DNA of 64,000 nucleotides from Roseomonas gilardii subsp. gilardii (GTDB lineage Bacteria; Pseudomonadota; Alphaproteobacteria; Acetobacterales; Acetobacteraceae): NCBI RefSeq assembly GCF_023078375.1, contig NZ_CP095554.1, positions 2,876,001 to 2,940,000 of the forward strand, read 5' to 3'. Shown piece by piece: positions 56,052 to 64,000 of this stretch (position 1 is its first letter; each line of letters starts with the position of its first letter). The notes under the pieces were generated by a model. It saw only the letters and a program-made list of their open reading frames with translations, ran no database searches and was not told where the DNA came from. The position numbers and the translations under genes were made by a program.

Positions 56052-56896
56052 CCGCCGATCGCCGCGCAGGCCGGGGCGCCCTTGGCCCTGGCGGCCTCGC
56101 AGAAGCTGCGGGCGGCGGCGGCGTCACTGAAGCCGCCGGTGCGCAGGCGCCACATGGTCGGCATGCCCGGCCGCTCGAAGCGCACCACCATGGGCCGCCG
56201 GTCGGCCAGCAGCCCGCCGAGGCGGCCTTTCAGCCGGTTCCATTCGGTATGGGCGGCTTCCTCGCTGCCCAGCGCGCCGAGCTGCACCAGCGCGCTGCCG
56301 CTGGCGGCGGGGCGGGCGGGCTCGGCATGCGCCTCGGCCCGGGTTTCCTGGCGCGGGGCAGGTTCGGGGGCGCGGGCCCCCGGGGCCGGGCTGGCGGCCG
56401 GGTTGGCAGCCGGGGCGGTCACCGCCTCGGCCGGAGCCTGCGGCGCCTCGGCGACCGGAGGCGGCACGGCTGGCGCGGTGGCCGCCGGCTGTGCCGTGGG
56501 CACCGCCGTACGCTGCGCCATGCGCGAGGCCTGGGCCGCCTGGCGCAGCGCCTCCAGGTTCGGCTGCTCGGGTGCCGGGGCGATCTGCGCCTGGGCGGGC
56601 ACGCCCGGCTGTCCGGCGCGCCCACGCTGCGGCTGGTTCTGCGTCTCGAAGATGCGCTCGCCCTGGTTGGCGACGCGCAGTCCCCCGGGATCGTCCGGGC
56701 GAACGCGAAGCGGCCGGCTATCGGCCTCGATCACCGGAACGCCGTTGGAAACGACGCGCGACACGCCCCAGACGGCGGCCGCGCCGACCCCCAGCACGGC
56801 GGTCAGCCCGCCGGCCACGGCCAGCATGCGCCAGGGCAATCCCCCACTGCTCTGACGCTGAACCCGATAGGACGGGACAGTATGGAACTCGCTCAC
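56048..56896 (-). CDS. SPOR domain-containing membrane protein
   Basis: Bitopic inner-membrane protein of 282 residues: short cytosolic N-terminus, one membrane helix near residues 24-46 (RMLAVAGGLTAVLGVGAAAV), a long Ala/Pro/Gln-rich periplasmic linker, and a C-terminal SPOR domain. The SPOR domain begins near residue 200 (SGSALVQLGALGSEEAAHTE) and ends PTMWRLRTGGFSDAAAARSF. SPOR domains bind denuded glycan at the division septum. Overlaps argS and nagZ by four bases each, the standard alphaproteobacterial order. Confidence 0.88.
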   Translation of the reverse strand: MSEFHTVPSYRVQRQSSGGLPWRMLAVAGGLTAVLGVGAAAVWGVSRVVSNGVPVIEADSRPLRVRPDDPGGLRVANQGERIFETQNQPQRGRAGQPGVPAQAQIAPAPEQPNLEALRQAAQASRMAQRTAVPTAQPAATAPAVPPPVAEAPQAPAEAVTAPAANPAASPAPGARAPEPAPRQETRAEAHAEPARPAASGSALVQLGALGSEEAAHTEWNRLKGRLGGLLADRRPMVVRFERPGMPTMWRLRTGGFSDAAAARSFCEAARAKGAPACAAIGG

Positions 56897-58662
56897 CGCA
56901 TCTCCTCGACTGGCGTCACCCCCATGACGCGCAGGCCCGAGCGGATCACCATGGCCGTGGCGGCGACGAGGGCGAGCCTCGCACGCGTGGCGGCCGGGTC
57001 TTCCTCCCGGATGAAGCGCAAGGTCGCGTCATCGCGGCCCCGGTTCCACAATAGGTGAAAATCCGCCGCCAAGTCACCAAGATAGAACGCAATCCGGTGC
57101 GGCTCCCGCGCCGCGGCAGCGGCCTCCACGGTGCGGGGCCAGGTCATGATGCGCCGGATCAGCGCCATTTCGGCGGGATCGGACAGCGAATCCATCGCGG
57201 CTTCCGCCAGTTCCGCGGGTGCCGGGTCCCTCGCCTGGCGCAGCACGGAGCGGCAGCGGGCATGGGCGTACTGGACATAGAAGACCGGGTTGTCGCGCGA
57301 CTGCTCGACCACCTTGTCCAGATCGAACTCCATCTGGGCATCGGCCTTGCGGGTCAGCATGGTGAAGCGGACCGCGTCCTTGCCCACCTCGTCGATCAGG
57401 TCGCGCAGGGTGACATAGGTGCCGGCGCGCTTGCTCATCCGCACCGGCTCGCCGTTCTTCATCACCTTCACGATCTGCGCCAGCACCACGTCCAGCGGCA
57501 CCGGCCGGTCGCCGGACAGCGCCTTCACCGCCGCCTGCATGCGCTTGACATAGCCGCCATGGTCGGCGCCCCAGACCTGCACCAGCTCGTCGAAGCCGCG
57601 CGCGATCTTGTCGGCATGGTTGCCGATGTCGTTGGCGAAATAGGTGTTGGAGCCGTCGCTCTTGCGCAGCGGCCGGTCCACGTCGTCGCCGAACTGCGTC
57701 GAGCGGAACAGCGTCTGCGGGCGCGGCTCCCAGTCATCGGGGGTCTTGCCCTTGGGCGGCTCCAGCACGCCCTCGTAGACATAGCCCCTGGCCGCCAGCT
57801 CGGCGATCGCCTTGTCCGCCACGCCGTCGCGGACGAGCTGCGCCTCGCTGATATAGACGTCGAAATTCACGCCCAGCGCCGCGAGGTCGTCGCGGATCTC
57901 GGCCATCATCGCGTCGATGGTGAAGGACCGCACCGTGTCGAGCCAGTTCGCCGGATCGGCGGGCTTCGCGCCTGGCGCCAGGCTGTCGCCGAAGCGCGCC
58001 TTCAGCGCCTCGCCCACCGGGATCAGGTATTCGCCGCGATACTGCAGCCCGCCGGGCACCTGTGCCGCGAATTCCTCCTCCGTCAGCGCGGTGCCAAGGG
58101 CCTGGAGATAGCGCCAGTAGGCCGCCCAGGCGAGGGCCTGCACCTGCGCCCCGGCATCGTTGATGTAGTATTCCTTGGTGACGTCCCAGCCGGCCTTGGC
58201 CAGCAGGTTGGCCAGGGCATCGCCCACCACGGCGCCGCGGCAATGGCCCACATGCATCGGCCCGGTCGGGTTGGCGGAGACGTATTCCACGTCCACCTTG
58301 CGCCCGCCGCCCAGCCTGCCGTCGCCATAGGCCTCCCCGGCCTTCAGCACGAGCGGGATCTGCGCCCGCGGCACATCCTCGCGCAGCCGCAGGTTCACGA
58401 AGCCCGGCCCGGCAGGCGTGGCCTCGGCCACCAGCGGCGAGGCGGCGAGGCGCGCGGCGAGCTCGGCGGCCAGCTTCGGCGGCGGCAGCTTCGCCTGCTT
58501 GGCCACCACCATCGCGGCATTGGTCGCCATGTCGCCATGGGAAGGGTCACGCGGCGGTTCCACCAGGACACGGGCGAAGGCTTCCTCCGGCAGGTCCGGC
58601 AGGATGGCGCGGAGCTGCGCGACGACCTCGGCACGCAGGGTCTGGAAAACGTCCTGTGACAT
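56893..58662 (-). CDS. argS: Arginine-tRNA ligase
   Basis: Class I aminoacyl-tRNA synthetase, 589 residues. HIGH-type motif is HVGHCRGAVVGDALANLLAK, preceded by VEYVSANPTGPM. The KMSKS-equivalent is RMSKRAGTYVTLRDLIDEVG, and the C-terminal DALR anticodon-binding domain ends FNGRG-like WNRGRDDATLRFIREEDPAA. Its stop overlaps the SPOR gene start. Confidence 0.96.
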   Translation of the reverse strand: MSQDVFQTLRAEVVAQLRAILPDLPEEAFARVLVEPPRDPSHGDMATNAAMVVAKQAKLPPPKLAAELAARLAASPLVAEATPAGPGFVNLRLREDVPRAQIPLVLKAGEAYGDGRLGGGRKVDVEYVSANPTGPMHVGHCRGAVVGDALANLLAKAGWDVTKEYYINDAGAQVQALAWAAYWRYLQALGTALTEEEFAAQVPGGLQYRGEYLIPVGEALKARFGDSLAPGAKPADPANWLDTVRSFTIDAMMAEIRDDLAALGVNFDVYISEAQLVRDGVADKAIAELAARGYVYEGVLEPPKGKTPDDWEPRPQTLFRSTQFGDDVDRPLRKSDGSNTYFANDIGNHADKIARGFDELVQVWGADHGGYVKRMQAAVKALSGDRPVPLDVVLAQIVKVMKNGEPVRMSKRAGTYVTLRDLIDEVGKDAVRFTMLTRKADAQMEFDLDKVVEQSRDNPVFYVQYAHARCRSVLRQARDPAPAELAEAAMDSLSDPAEMALIRRIMTWPRTVEAAAAAREPHRIAFYLGDLAADFHLLWNRGRDDATLRFIREEDPAATRARLALVAATAMVIRSGLRVMGVTPVEEMR

Positions 58663-58745
58663 GGAAGTTCCTAGTGGGCTTTGCCGCGGGGCAAGAAAGG
58701 TCTCTCTAACGGGACAGTCCCATCCTTGGAACCATCGCGGCCGGT

Positions 58746-59993
58746 CTATCCCGGCATGTTGGGGTCGGTGAGCCGCCGGTGCTCCTCCAGCGCGAAGCGG
58801 TCGGTCATGCCGGCGATGTAGTCACAGACCACCGCCGCCGTGCGCATGCTGCCCGGCCCGTCCGCCTGGGCGCGCCATTCCGGCGGCAGCATGTCCGGCC
58901 CGCCATGCAGCAGGGAGAAGGTCACCTGCAGCACCCGCCGGGTCTTCTGCGCCGTGCGGTTCACCCGCCAGTGCCGGTACATGCGCTCCCGCAGGAAGGC
59001 CCGGGTCTCCTCGTTCAGCGCTGTCATGCGGGCGCTGAACACCACCACCGGGGCGGCGGCGGCGCGGATGTCGTCGGCGCTGCGGGGCTCCAGAAAGGCG
59101 ATGCGGCGCTGCGCCTCGGCCACCACGTCGTTGACCATGGCGTTGATGACCCGGCGGATGATCTCCGCCGCCAGCCGCGCGCGCGAGGTGCCGGCGGGCA
59201 CATGCGCCTTCGCATCCTCCATCGCCTCGGCGATCAGCGGCAGATGCGCGATCTCCTCCAGCGTGAAGATGCCGGCCCGCAGCCCGTCATCCAGGTCGTG
59301 GTTGTTGTAGGCGATGTCGTCCGCGATCGCCGCCGCCTGCGCCTCGGCGCTGGCATGGGTGGACAGTTCCAGCGGGTGCCGGGCGTCGTACTCGGCGATA
59401 TAGGGCGGCGGGCGGCGCAGCGGGCCGTTGTGCTTGGCCAGGCCCTCCAGCGTCTCCCAGGTCAGGTTCAGCCCGTCGAAATCGGCATAGCGGCGCTCCA
59501 GCGCCGTCACCGCCTTCAGGCTCTGGGCATTGTGGTCGAAGCCGCCCCAGGGGCGCATCACCCCGTTCAGCGCCTCCTCCCCCGCATGGCCGAAGGGTGG
59601 GTGGCCCAGGTCATGCGCCAGGGCCAGGGCCTCGGCCAGATCCTCGTCCAGCCGGAGCTGCCGGGCGATGGAACGGGCGATCTGGGCGACCTCGATGGAA
59701 TGGGTCAGCCGCGTCCGGAACTCGTCGCCCTCGTGATAGATGAAGACCTGGGTCTTGTACTGCAGCCGCCGGAAGGCCGTGGAGTGGATGATCCGGTCCC
59801 GGTCCCGCTGGTAGGGGGAGCGCGCCCCGCTGCCCGGCTCGGCGAAAAGCCTGCCGCGCGATGCCCCAGGATGCACAGCCCAAGGAGCCAGACCTGGGGC
59901 CTGAACCTGGGCAGGCCCGCCCTGGGGGGAGCCGGCGTCCCTGGCGGGACCGGCGGGCGAACCGGGGCGGATCGCGGGTGAAGGGTCCTGCAC
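58746..59993 (-). CDS. dgt: Deoxyguanosinetriphosphate triphosphohydrolase-like protein
   Basis: HD-domain dNTP triphosphohydrolase, 415 residues. The HD metal residues are in RTRLTHSIEVAQIARSIARQ and ALALAHDLGHPPFGHAGEE. The N-terminal signature RSPYQRDRDRIIHSTAFRRL precedes it. The first ~40 residues are a proline/glycine-rich extension of doubtful reality; a start nearer to the conserved LAPWAVHPGASRGRLF is possible but only non-ATG codons are available there. It precedes argS on the same strand and is divergent from the ErpA-like gene. Confidence 0.9.
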   Translation of the reverse strand: MQDPSPAIRPGSPAGPARDAGSPQGGPAQVQAPGLAPWAVHPGASRGRLFAEPGSGARSPYQRDRDRIIHSTAFRRLQYKTQVFIYHEGDEFRTRLTHSIEVAQIARSIARQLRLDEDLAEALALAHDLGHPPFGHAGEEALNGVMRPWGGFDHNAQSLKAVTALERRYADFDGLNLTWETLEGLAKHNGPLRRPPPYIAEYDARHPLELSTHASAEAQAAAIADDIAYNNHDLDDGLRAGIFTLEEIAHLPLIAEAMEDAKAHVPAGTSRARLAAEIIRRVINAMVNDVVAEAQRRIAFLEPRSADDIRAAAAPVVVFSARMTALNEETRAFLRERMYRHWRVNRTAQKTRRVLQVTFSLLHGGPDMLPPEWRAQADGPGSMRTAAVVCDYIAGMTDRFALEEHRRLTDPNMPG

Positions 59994-60157
59994 GGAAGGG
60001 GGCTCGGATCTGTCCGGATGGGAAAAGGGGCTCCGGCCCTAGCACCGGCCATGCGGGCGCGGCAACCCCGCCGCCTCCGCCCGGCCCGCGCCCCTGTCGC
60101 GGGGGCGATTGGAAAGCGGCGGCCGGACGTCCTATCTAGGAGGCTGATGGAGTTCCG

Positions 60158-60532
60158 ATGACCATGCCGGACGGTAGCCAGACACCCCCTTCCCCGCCCT
60201 TCCGCGCCACGCCGCGCGCCCACCGGCAAATCGCCGAGATCGCCGCCCGCGAAGGCCGCCCCCATGCCGGGCTGCGCCTCGCGGTCGAGGCCGGGGGCTG
60301 CTCGGGGCTGCAATACAAGTTCGACCTCGCCGACGAGCCCGAGGCGGAGGACACGGTCGTGCGGGCCGAGGATGGCCAGGGCGCGCCGGTCTTCATCGAC
60401 CCGGTCTCGCTGGATTTCCTCCAGGGCGCGGAGCTGGACTGGACCGATGCGCTGATGGGCGCGCATTTCGCCGTGCGCAACCCGCAGGCCGTCTCGGGCT
60501 GTGGCTGCGGCGTCTCCTTCGCGGTCGGCTGA
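60158..60532 (+). CDS. Iron-sulfur cluster assembly/insertion protein, HesB/ErpA (A-type carrier) family
   Basis: A-type Fe-S carrier, 124 residues. The three cluster-binding cysteines are Cys48 (LAVEAGGCSGLQYKFDL), Cys115 and Cys117 (SGCGCGVSFAVG). Likely ErpA, transferring clusters to respiratory and isoprenoid enzymes, though IscA/SufA cannot be excluded. A GGAG ribosome site precedes the ATG. A perfect AGGAGG at 60138-60143 and a four-codon frame (60147-60161) whose TGA overlaps the gene's ATG lie just upstream, which may couple initiation. Confidence 0.88.
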   Translation: MTMPDGSQTPPSPPFRATPRAHRQIAEIAAREGRPHAGLRLAVEAGGCSGLQYKFDLADEPEAEDTVVRAEDGQGAPVFIDPVSLDFLQGAELDWTDALMGAHFAVRNPQAVSGCGCGVSFAVG

Positions 60533-60550
60533 GAAGGCGTCACCCCTCCC

Positions 60551-61321
60551 TTGCGACTCTGCAGCTTCAACGTGAATTCGGCGCGCAAGCGCGCGCCGAA
60601 CCTCCGCCACATGCTGGAACGCCAGCAGCCCGACCTCGTCTTCCTTCAGGAGCTGAAGTGCAGGACCGAGGAATTCCCGGCGATGGAGTTCGAGGCACTC
60701 GGCTACCGCTGCCATGCCGTGGGCCAGCCGGGCGGCCGCAACGGCGTCGCGGTACTGTCGCGCATCCCCTTCGAGGTGCTGGGCGAGACCCTGCCCGGCG
60801 AGGCGGAGGACGACCACGCCCGCCTCATCGAGGTGCGGGCGGCGGGGATGAACCTGATCGGCATCTACCTGCCCAACGGCAATTCGGGTGGCGAGGCCGG
60901 CTATGCCTACAAGCTGCGCTGGATGGAGCGGCTGCGCGCCCTGGCCGTCGAGCGGCTGGACCGCTTCACGCCGCTGGCCATCCTGGGCGACTTCAACGTC
61001 TGCCCCACCGAGGCCGATCTCGCCCCGCGCGCCCTGCCCCCCACCGATGCGCTGGTGCGCCCGGAAAGCCGCGCCGCCTTCCGCGCCCTGGTCAATCTGG
61101 GCCTGACCGACGCGGTGCGGGCGCTGCATCCGGAGGAGACGATCTACACCTACTGGGACTATGGACCAGCCTTCGAGCAGAACCGTGGCCTGCGCATCGA
61201 CCACGCCCTGCTCTCGGCCGAACTGGCGGAACGGCTGACCGGCACCCGTGTGGATGTCGCAGCCCGGGCGGAGGAAAGCCCTTCCGACCATGCGCCCGTA
61301 CTGTTCGACTTGGTGGACTGA
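60551..61321 (+). CDS. xth: Exodeoxyribonuclease III
   Basis: AP endonuclease/3' exonuclease of the ExoIII family, 256 residues, TTG start. Opening LRLCSFNVNSARKRAPNLRH, then DLVFLQELKCRTEEFP with the metal Glu, then TPLAILGDFNVCPTEADLAP, and the terminal LRIDHALLSAELAE and SDHAPVLFDL. It follows the ErpA-like gene by 18 bases and is probably cotranscribed. Confidence 0.94.
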   Translation: MRLCSFNVNSARKRAPNLRHMLERQQPDLVFLQELKCRTEEFPAMEFEALGYRCHAVGQPGGRNGVAVLSRIPFEVLGETLPGEAEDDHARLIEVRAAGMNLIGIYLPNGNSGGEAGYAYKLRWMERLRALAVERLDRFTPLAILGDFNVCPTEADLAPRALPPTDALVRPESRAAFRALVNLGLTDAVRALHPEETIYTYWDYGPAFEQNRGLRIDHALLSAELAERLTGTRVDVAARAEESPSDHAPVLFDLVD

Positions 61322-61342
61322 GCTTTCCCCCAGGCAGTGCGC

Positions 61343-62299
61343 CTATCGCAGCCGCGCCACATCCATGGCGAAGACCAGCGGGAAGAAGGTCGGCCAGGCG
61401 TTCCAGCGCTGTGACCCCGCCTCGCTGACCGACCAGAGCAGCCCGTCCCGGTCGAAGCCGAGATCCTCGATCCCGCCGGGCGCGCCATGGCTTTCCAGCC
61501 GGCTGCCGTCCAGCGGGTCCAGCCGGTGCAGCTCACCCGGCGCGGCGCCGGCGCTGCACGCGATCCAGATCCGCCCCTCCGCATCCACCGCCGCCCCCTG
61601 TGCCCGGAGCGGCAGCGGGATGTCACGCACCGCATCGGCCGGGGTGACAGGACCGCCTTCCGCCCCCAGGAAGCGGGACACGGGCACGGCATGGAGATGC
61701 GGGGCGCCGCTTTTCCGCCAGGGGCCGAACCAGAGGGACTGGCCGTCGCAGGCCAGGAAGGCCGGTCCTATGGCCTTGTCCACCCGCTGCATCGACAACC
61801 GCCGCGGCCCGTCCGGTGCCCCGATGCCCGCGGCATCCAGCGCCAGGATCATGCCGGAATTGGCGGCGAAGAGCACGTGCCCATCGGTGGCGAGACCGCC
61901 GGGATGGCCGAATTCCACCGGCAGGGCGAAGCTGCCCAGCAGCCTGCCGTTCCGGCGCGACAGGCGGAAGACGCGCGAAGGGCCGTTCGCCTGCTCGTGC
62001 ACCAGGCTCTGATAGGCGGCGACCAGGATCTCGTCGCCCAGGACGGTCAGGCCCTGGGGCACATAGGCTTCGTTCAGCCCCGGGGCCCAGAAGCGGCGTT
62101 GTATCGCCGCCTCGTTGGGCACGGGACTGAGTGCCCGGCCGGTGTAGCGCGGCGCCTCCCCGGAAATGCCGTCCCGCCCGGGTTCCGCAGGAGGTTGAGC
62201 CGGAGGGGATTGGGCCAGGATCGGGCAAGGCCGCAGGGCCATGGCACCCAGCATCATGGCCCCGCCGAGGAAGCGGCGGCGGCTCGCCCCGCCCGTCAT
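61343..62299 (-). CDS. Exported beta-propeller-like protein (NHL/SMP-30-type repeats)
   Basis: A 318-residue exported protein. A Tat-like leader is MTGGASRRRFLGGAMMLGAM, then a hydrophobic stretch. The mature part has repeating patterns around GLATDGHVLFAANSG, QGAAVDAEGRIWIACSAG and GIEDLGFDRDGLLWSVSEAG. These read as blades of a propeller of the strictosidine-synthase/SMP-30 or quinoprotein-sensor type. No catalytic residue set is recognised. ATG at 62299 chosen; the lipoprotein gene ends 4 bases before. It converges on xth. Confidence 0.65.
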   Translation of the reverse strand: MTGGASRRRFLGGAMMLGAMALRPCPILAQSPPAQPPAEPGRDGISGEAPRYTGRALSPVPNEAAIQRRFWAPGLNEAYVPQGLTVLGDEILVAAYQSLVHEQANGPSRVFRLSRRNGRLLGSFALPVEFGHPGGLATDGHVLFAANSGMILALDAAGIGAPDGPRRLSMQRVDKAIGPAFLACDGQSLWFGPWRKSGAPHLHAVPVSRFLGAEGGPVTPADAVRDIPLPLRAQGAAVDAEGRIWIACSAGAAPGELHRLDPLDGSRLESHGAPGGIEDLGFDRDGLLWSVSEAGSQRWNAWPTFFPLVFAMDVARLR

Positions 62300-62303
62300 C
62301 CCG

Positions 62304-62641
62304 TCAGCGCCAGCCGCCCGGTTCCCAGACCCAGCCACCACGGGTCCAGACCCATTCGCCATGCCGCCACTGGCCCCCACCCGCCATGTGGCGCAGCACG
62401 TAGTGGCCCGGTTCCCAGCGATAGGCGACGCCATCCCACTGCCAGTGTCCGGGCTGCCAGACATACTCCGCGCTCGGCGGGCGCGGCGGCTCAGGCTCCA
62501 CGCGCAGGGCGGGAATCGGCGGATAGGGCTGCCGCGAGGCATGGGGCGGCACCTCGGGCGGGGGCGGAGGCGGCGGCACGCAGCCGGCCAGCAGCGTCAC
62601 GATGCCCAGGGAGGCTGCGAGGGGGCCGCGAGGCGTGTCAT
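62304..62641 (-). CDS. Small YXWGQ-like lipoprotein; frameshift in the signal peptide
   Basis: About 112 residues after repair. The repaired leader MTRLAAPLAASLGIVTLLAG ends in a lipobox (LLAGC), followed by a run of seven prolines and a Trp-rich repetitive domain: YVWQPGHWQWDGVAYRWEPG, then HGEWVWTRGGWVWEPGGWR. Trp-Gly/Pro repeats of this kind occur in YXWGQ/BcpO-type lipoproteins. The ATG at 62641 is in the frame one base off. Adding one base to the G5 run at 62621-62625 (plus strand) joins it to the lipobox. Outer-membrane location is inferred; function unknown. Confidence 0.7.
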
Positions 62642-62787
62642 GGTGCCTGCGGCGGAGGAGGCGGGACGGAACGACAAGGTCGGAGACTCCGCACGAAGGG
62701 TAGGCAGGATGGACCGCGATGGCCCCGCCCGGAACGTGCCGCCGGATGAAAAGCGGGAGAGGCGGCGGCGCCTCCCCCGGCATGGGA

Positions 62788-63551
62788 TCATTCCCGGTGC
62801 GGTGCCCGCTGGGCGAAGGTCAGCACCAGCACGTCCCGGTGCCCGGGCCGCGACGGATCGATCGGCACCACGGGCGTCACCCCATGCCAGACCCGCCGGT
62901 CGTCCAGCAGCACCGTGTCCAGCGGGTTCTCCAGGGTGAAGCTCGTTTCGCCAGGGGGGCTGCTCCCCCGGCCATCCACACGGATGCCGGTGACGCCGCC
63001 CGCCACATTCTCCCGCCCGATCAGGGTGACCAGCACGAAATCCACGCCGTCGCGGTGCATGCCCTCCGGCGTGGGCTTGCCGGCGGCATTGGGACGCGCC
63101 TCGATGCGGAACTGGTGCATCTCCACATGCCAGCGCGGCGCCGCCGCCCCGGCGAGTTCGAAGACCGCCCGCGCCCCGCTCAGCAGCCGCGACAGCGGCG
63201 CGCCTTCCGCGATACCAGGCTCCACCGGCTCGAACCATCGCTCATGCCCGCCGTTCAGCGGGTTGTTGTGCAGGGTCTGGTAATGCGGCTGGTGCGGGCC
63301 GCGCAGCAGCGGCTCGCCCTGCGCCGCGCCGAAGACGGCATGGCGGCGCAGGCGGTAGCGGCCGCCATCGGCCATATGCGCGTCGGGGCGAAGGTCGTTC
63401 CAACTCGCCACGAATTCCTTCCACGGGGCGCCGGCCAGGGCCTCCCCCGCGGGGTCGAGGAGTCGCGTGACCTCGTGGCCGGGCAGGAAGACATAGCCCG
63501 ACTGGCGAATGGCTTCCGCCAGTTCCCCCGGCTTCTGGTAACCACAGTCAT
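62788..63551 (-). CDS. 2OG-Fe(II) dioxygenase family protein; frameshift near the start
   Basis: About 254 residues after repair. Iron ligands fit EGMHRDGVDFVLVTL (HxD) and a distal His in VWHGVTPVVPIDPSRPGHRD, with Arg as 2-oxoglutarate anchor. The N-terminal half in the adjoining frame reads ELAEAIRQSGYVFLPGHEVT, and GAPWKEFVASWNDLRPDAHM. The likely start is ATG at 63551, overlapping the pdxJ stop (ATGA), giving MTVVTRSRG. It joins the rest if the C5 run 63525-63529 had six bases. As sequenced the gene would start only at an internal GTG (63411). The substrate is unknown; related proteins include BsmA-like/DUF2257 hydroxylases. Confidence 0.75.
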
Positions 63552-64000
63552 GGACGGTGCTCCAGCATCACCTGCTTCATGCGTCGCACGGCGGCGCCCA
63601 GGCCATCGAACAACGCCTGGCCGAGCAGGAAGTGGCCGATATTCAGCTCCACGATCTCCGGAACCGCGGCCATCTCGGCGGCGGTGACATAGTCCAGCCC
63701 GTGCCCGGCATGGCATTCGATGCCCAGCGACGCGACCTGCCGCGCCGCCTCGGCGAGCCGCTGCCGCTCCCGGTCCCGCGCCGGGCCGGGCGCGGCCTCG
63801 CAATAGGTGCCGGTGTGCAGTTCCACCGCCCCGGCGCCGAGCCGCCCGGCGGCCTCGATCTGGCGCGGCTCCGGGTCGAGGAAGAGCGAGACCCGCGTCC
63901 CCGCCCCGCGCAGCGCTGCCACGATGGGGGCGAGCTGCGCCTCCAGCCCAGCGGCATCCAGCCCGCCCTCGGTGGTCAGCTCCGCCCGGCGCTCCGGCAC
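63548..64000 (-). CDS. pdxJ: Pyridoxine 5'-phosphate synthase PdxJ (5' part outside window)
   Basis: C-terminal 150 residues of the enzyme condensing 1-deoxyxylulose 5-phosphate and 3-amino-2-oxopropyl phosphate to pyridoxine phosphate. Landmarks: VPERRAELTTEGGLD at the start of the visible part, RVSLFLDPEPRQIEAAGRLG, AVELHTGTYCEA, then CHAGHGLDYVTAAEMAAVP and IVELNIGHFLLGQALFDGLG. The N-terminal barrel half lies beyond the right edge. Its stop overlaps the presumed start of the dioxygenase gene. Confidence 0.95.
   Translation of the reverse strand: MPERRAELTTEGGLDAAGLEAQLAPIVAALRGAGTRVSLFLDPEPRQIEAAGRLGAGAVELHTGTYCEAAPGPARDRERQRLAEAARQVASLGIECHAGHGLDYVTAAEMAAVPEIVELNIGHFLLGQALFDGLGAAVRRMKQVMLEHRP

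Noticed and set aside
58680-58745. Small hairpin between argS and dgt as a terminator
   Set aside because: TTGCC/GGCAA stem of 5 bp without a T tract; too weak to claim.

Overview
This is a 64 kb piece of a high-GC (roughly 70% by eye) alphaproteobacterial chromosome. The gene orders dusB-ntrBC-ntrYX, hfq-hflX and argS-SPOR-nagZ-scpAB-tatBC-serS, the fused ispDF, the mitochondrial-type complex I accessory subunit (NDUFS4 family) and SdhE all fit Alphaproteobacteria. The overall flavour suggests Acetobacteraceae (Roseomonas-like); the genus is an inference. No insertion sequence, prophage, integrase, CRISPR array or rRNA operon was found. This is core chromosome with a few accessory envelope genes.

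Layout. 1-3.1 kb: glycerol-3-phosphate importer genes ugpB-A-E (minus strand, cut at the left edge) behind a clear Pho box. 3.3-6.9 kb: two membrane-linked glycosyltransferases and the periplasmic methionine sulfoxide reductase msrP. 6.9-12.9 kb: a minus-strand cassette of a GldA/F/G-like ABC system with a DUF4340 protein, a Nudix hydrolase and an exported unknown. 13.2-14.8 kb: a secreted M10 metalloprotease. 14.9-20.9 kb: recG divergent from sdhE-mfd. 21-24.5 kb: an MFS transporter, a FrnE-like oxidoreductase, a 2-hydroxyacid dehydrogenase and tRNA-Ser. 24.6-34.8 kb: an envelope and housekeeping run on the plus strand: LpxR-like lipid A deacylase, MltB, RlpA, D,D-carboxypeptidase, tmk, holB, metG, tatD, an MBL hydrolase and mazG. 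34.8-46.6 kb: a long, mostly overlapping minus-strand unit dusB-ntrB-ntrC-ntrY-ntrX-dat-HAD phosphatase-hfq-hflX-IMPase that joins nitrogen control to RNA-based regulation. 46.9-49.2 kb: ispDF and an HDAC-family deacetylase. 49.3-50 kb: tRNA-Arg, the NDUFS4 subunit and tRNA-Pro. 50-58.7 kb: the serS/tatCB/scpBA/M50/nagZ/SPOR/argS run on the minus strand. 58.7-64 kb: dgt, an ErpA-like protein, xth, an exported beta-propeller-like protein, a small lipoprotein, a 2OG-Fe dioxygenase and the 3' part of pdxJ.

The most striking sequence-level result is that at least seven genes (M10 protease, rlpA, holB, HAD phosphatase, tatB, a small lipoprotein, the 2OG dioxygenase) are broken by a one-base shift, each placed at a run of five or six G or C. 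In every case the neighbouring frame carries the expected start, signal peptide, motif or C-terminus. Six lack one base and one (holB, normally essential) has one extra. This looks mainly like homopolymer error in the assembly, although slippage or phase variation is not excluded gene by gene. I give the repaired gene spans and state the shift in each entry. Other points of interest are an apparent CTG start for hflX inside the end of hfq, two perfect palindromes in intergenic DNA (13060-13075 and 33953-33966), and the GldAFG-like cassette, whose function outside gliding bacteria is not known to me.
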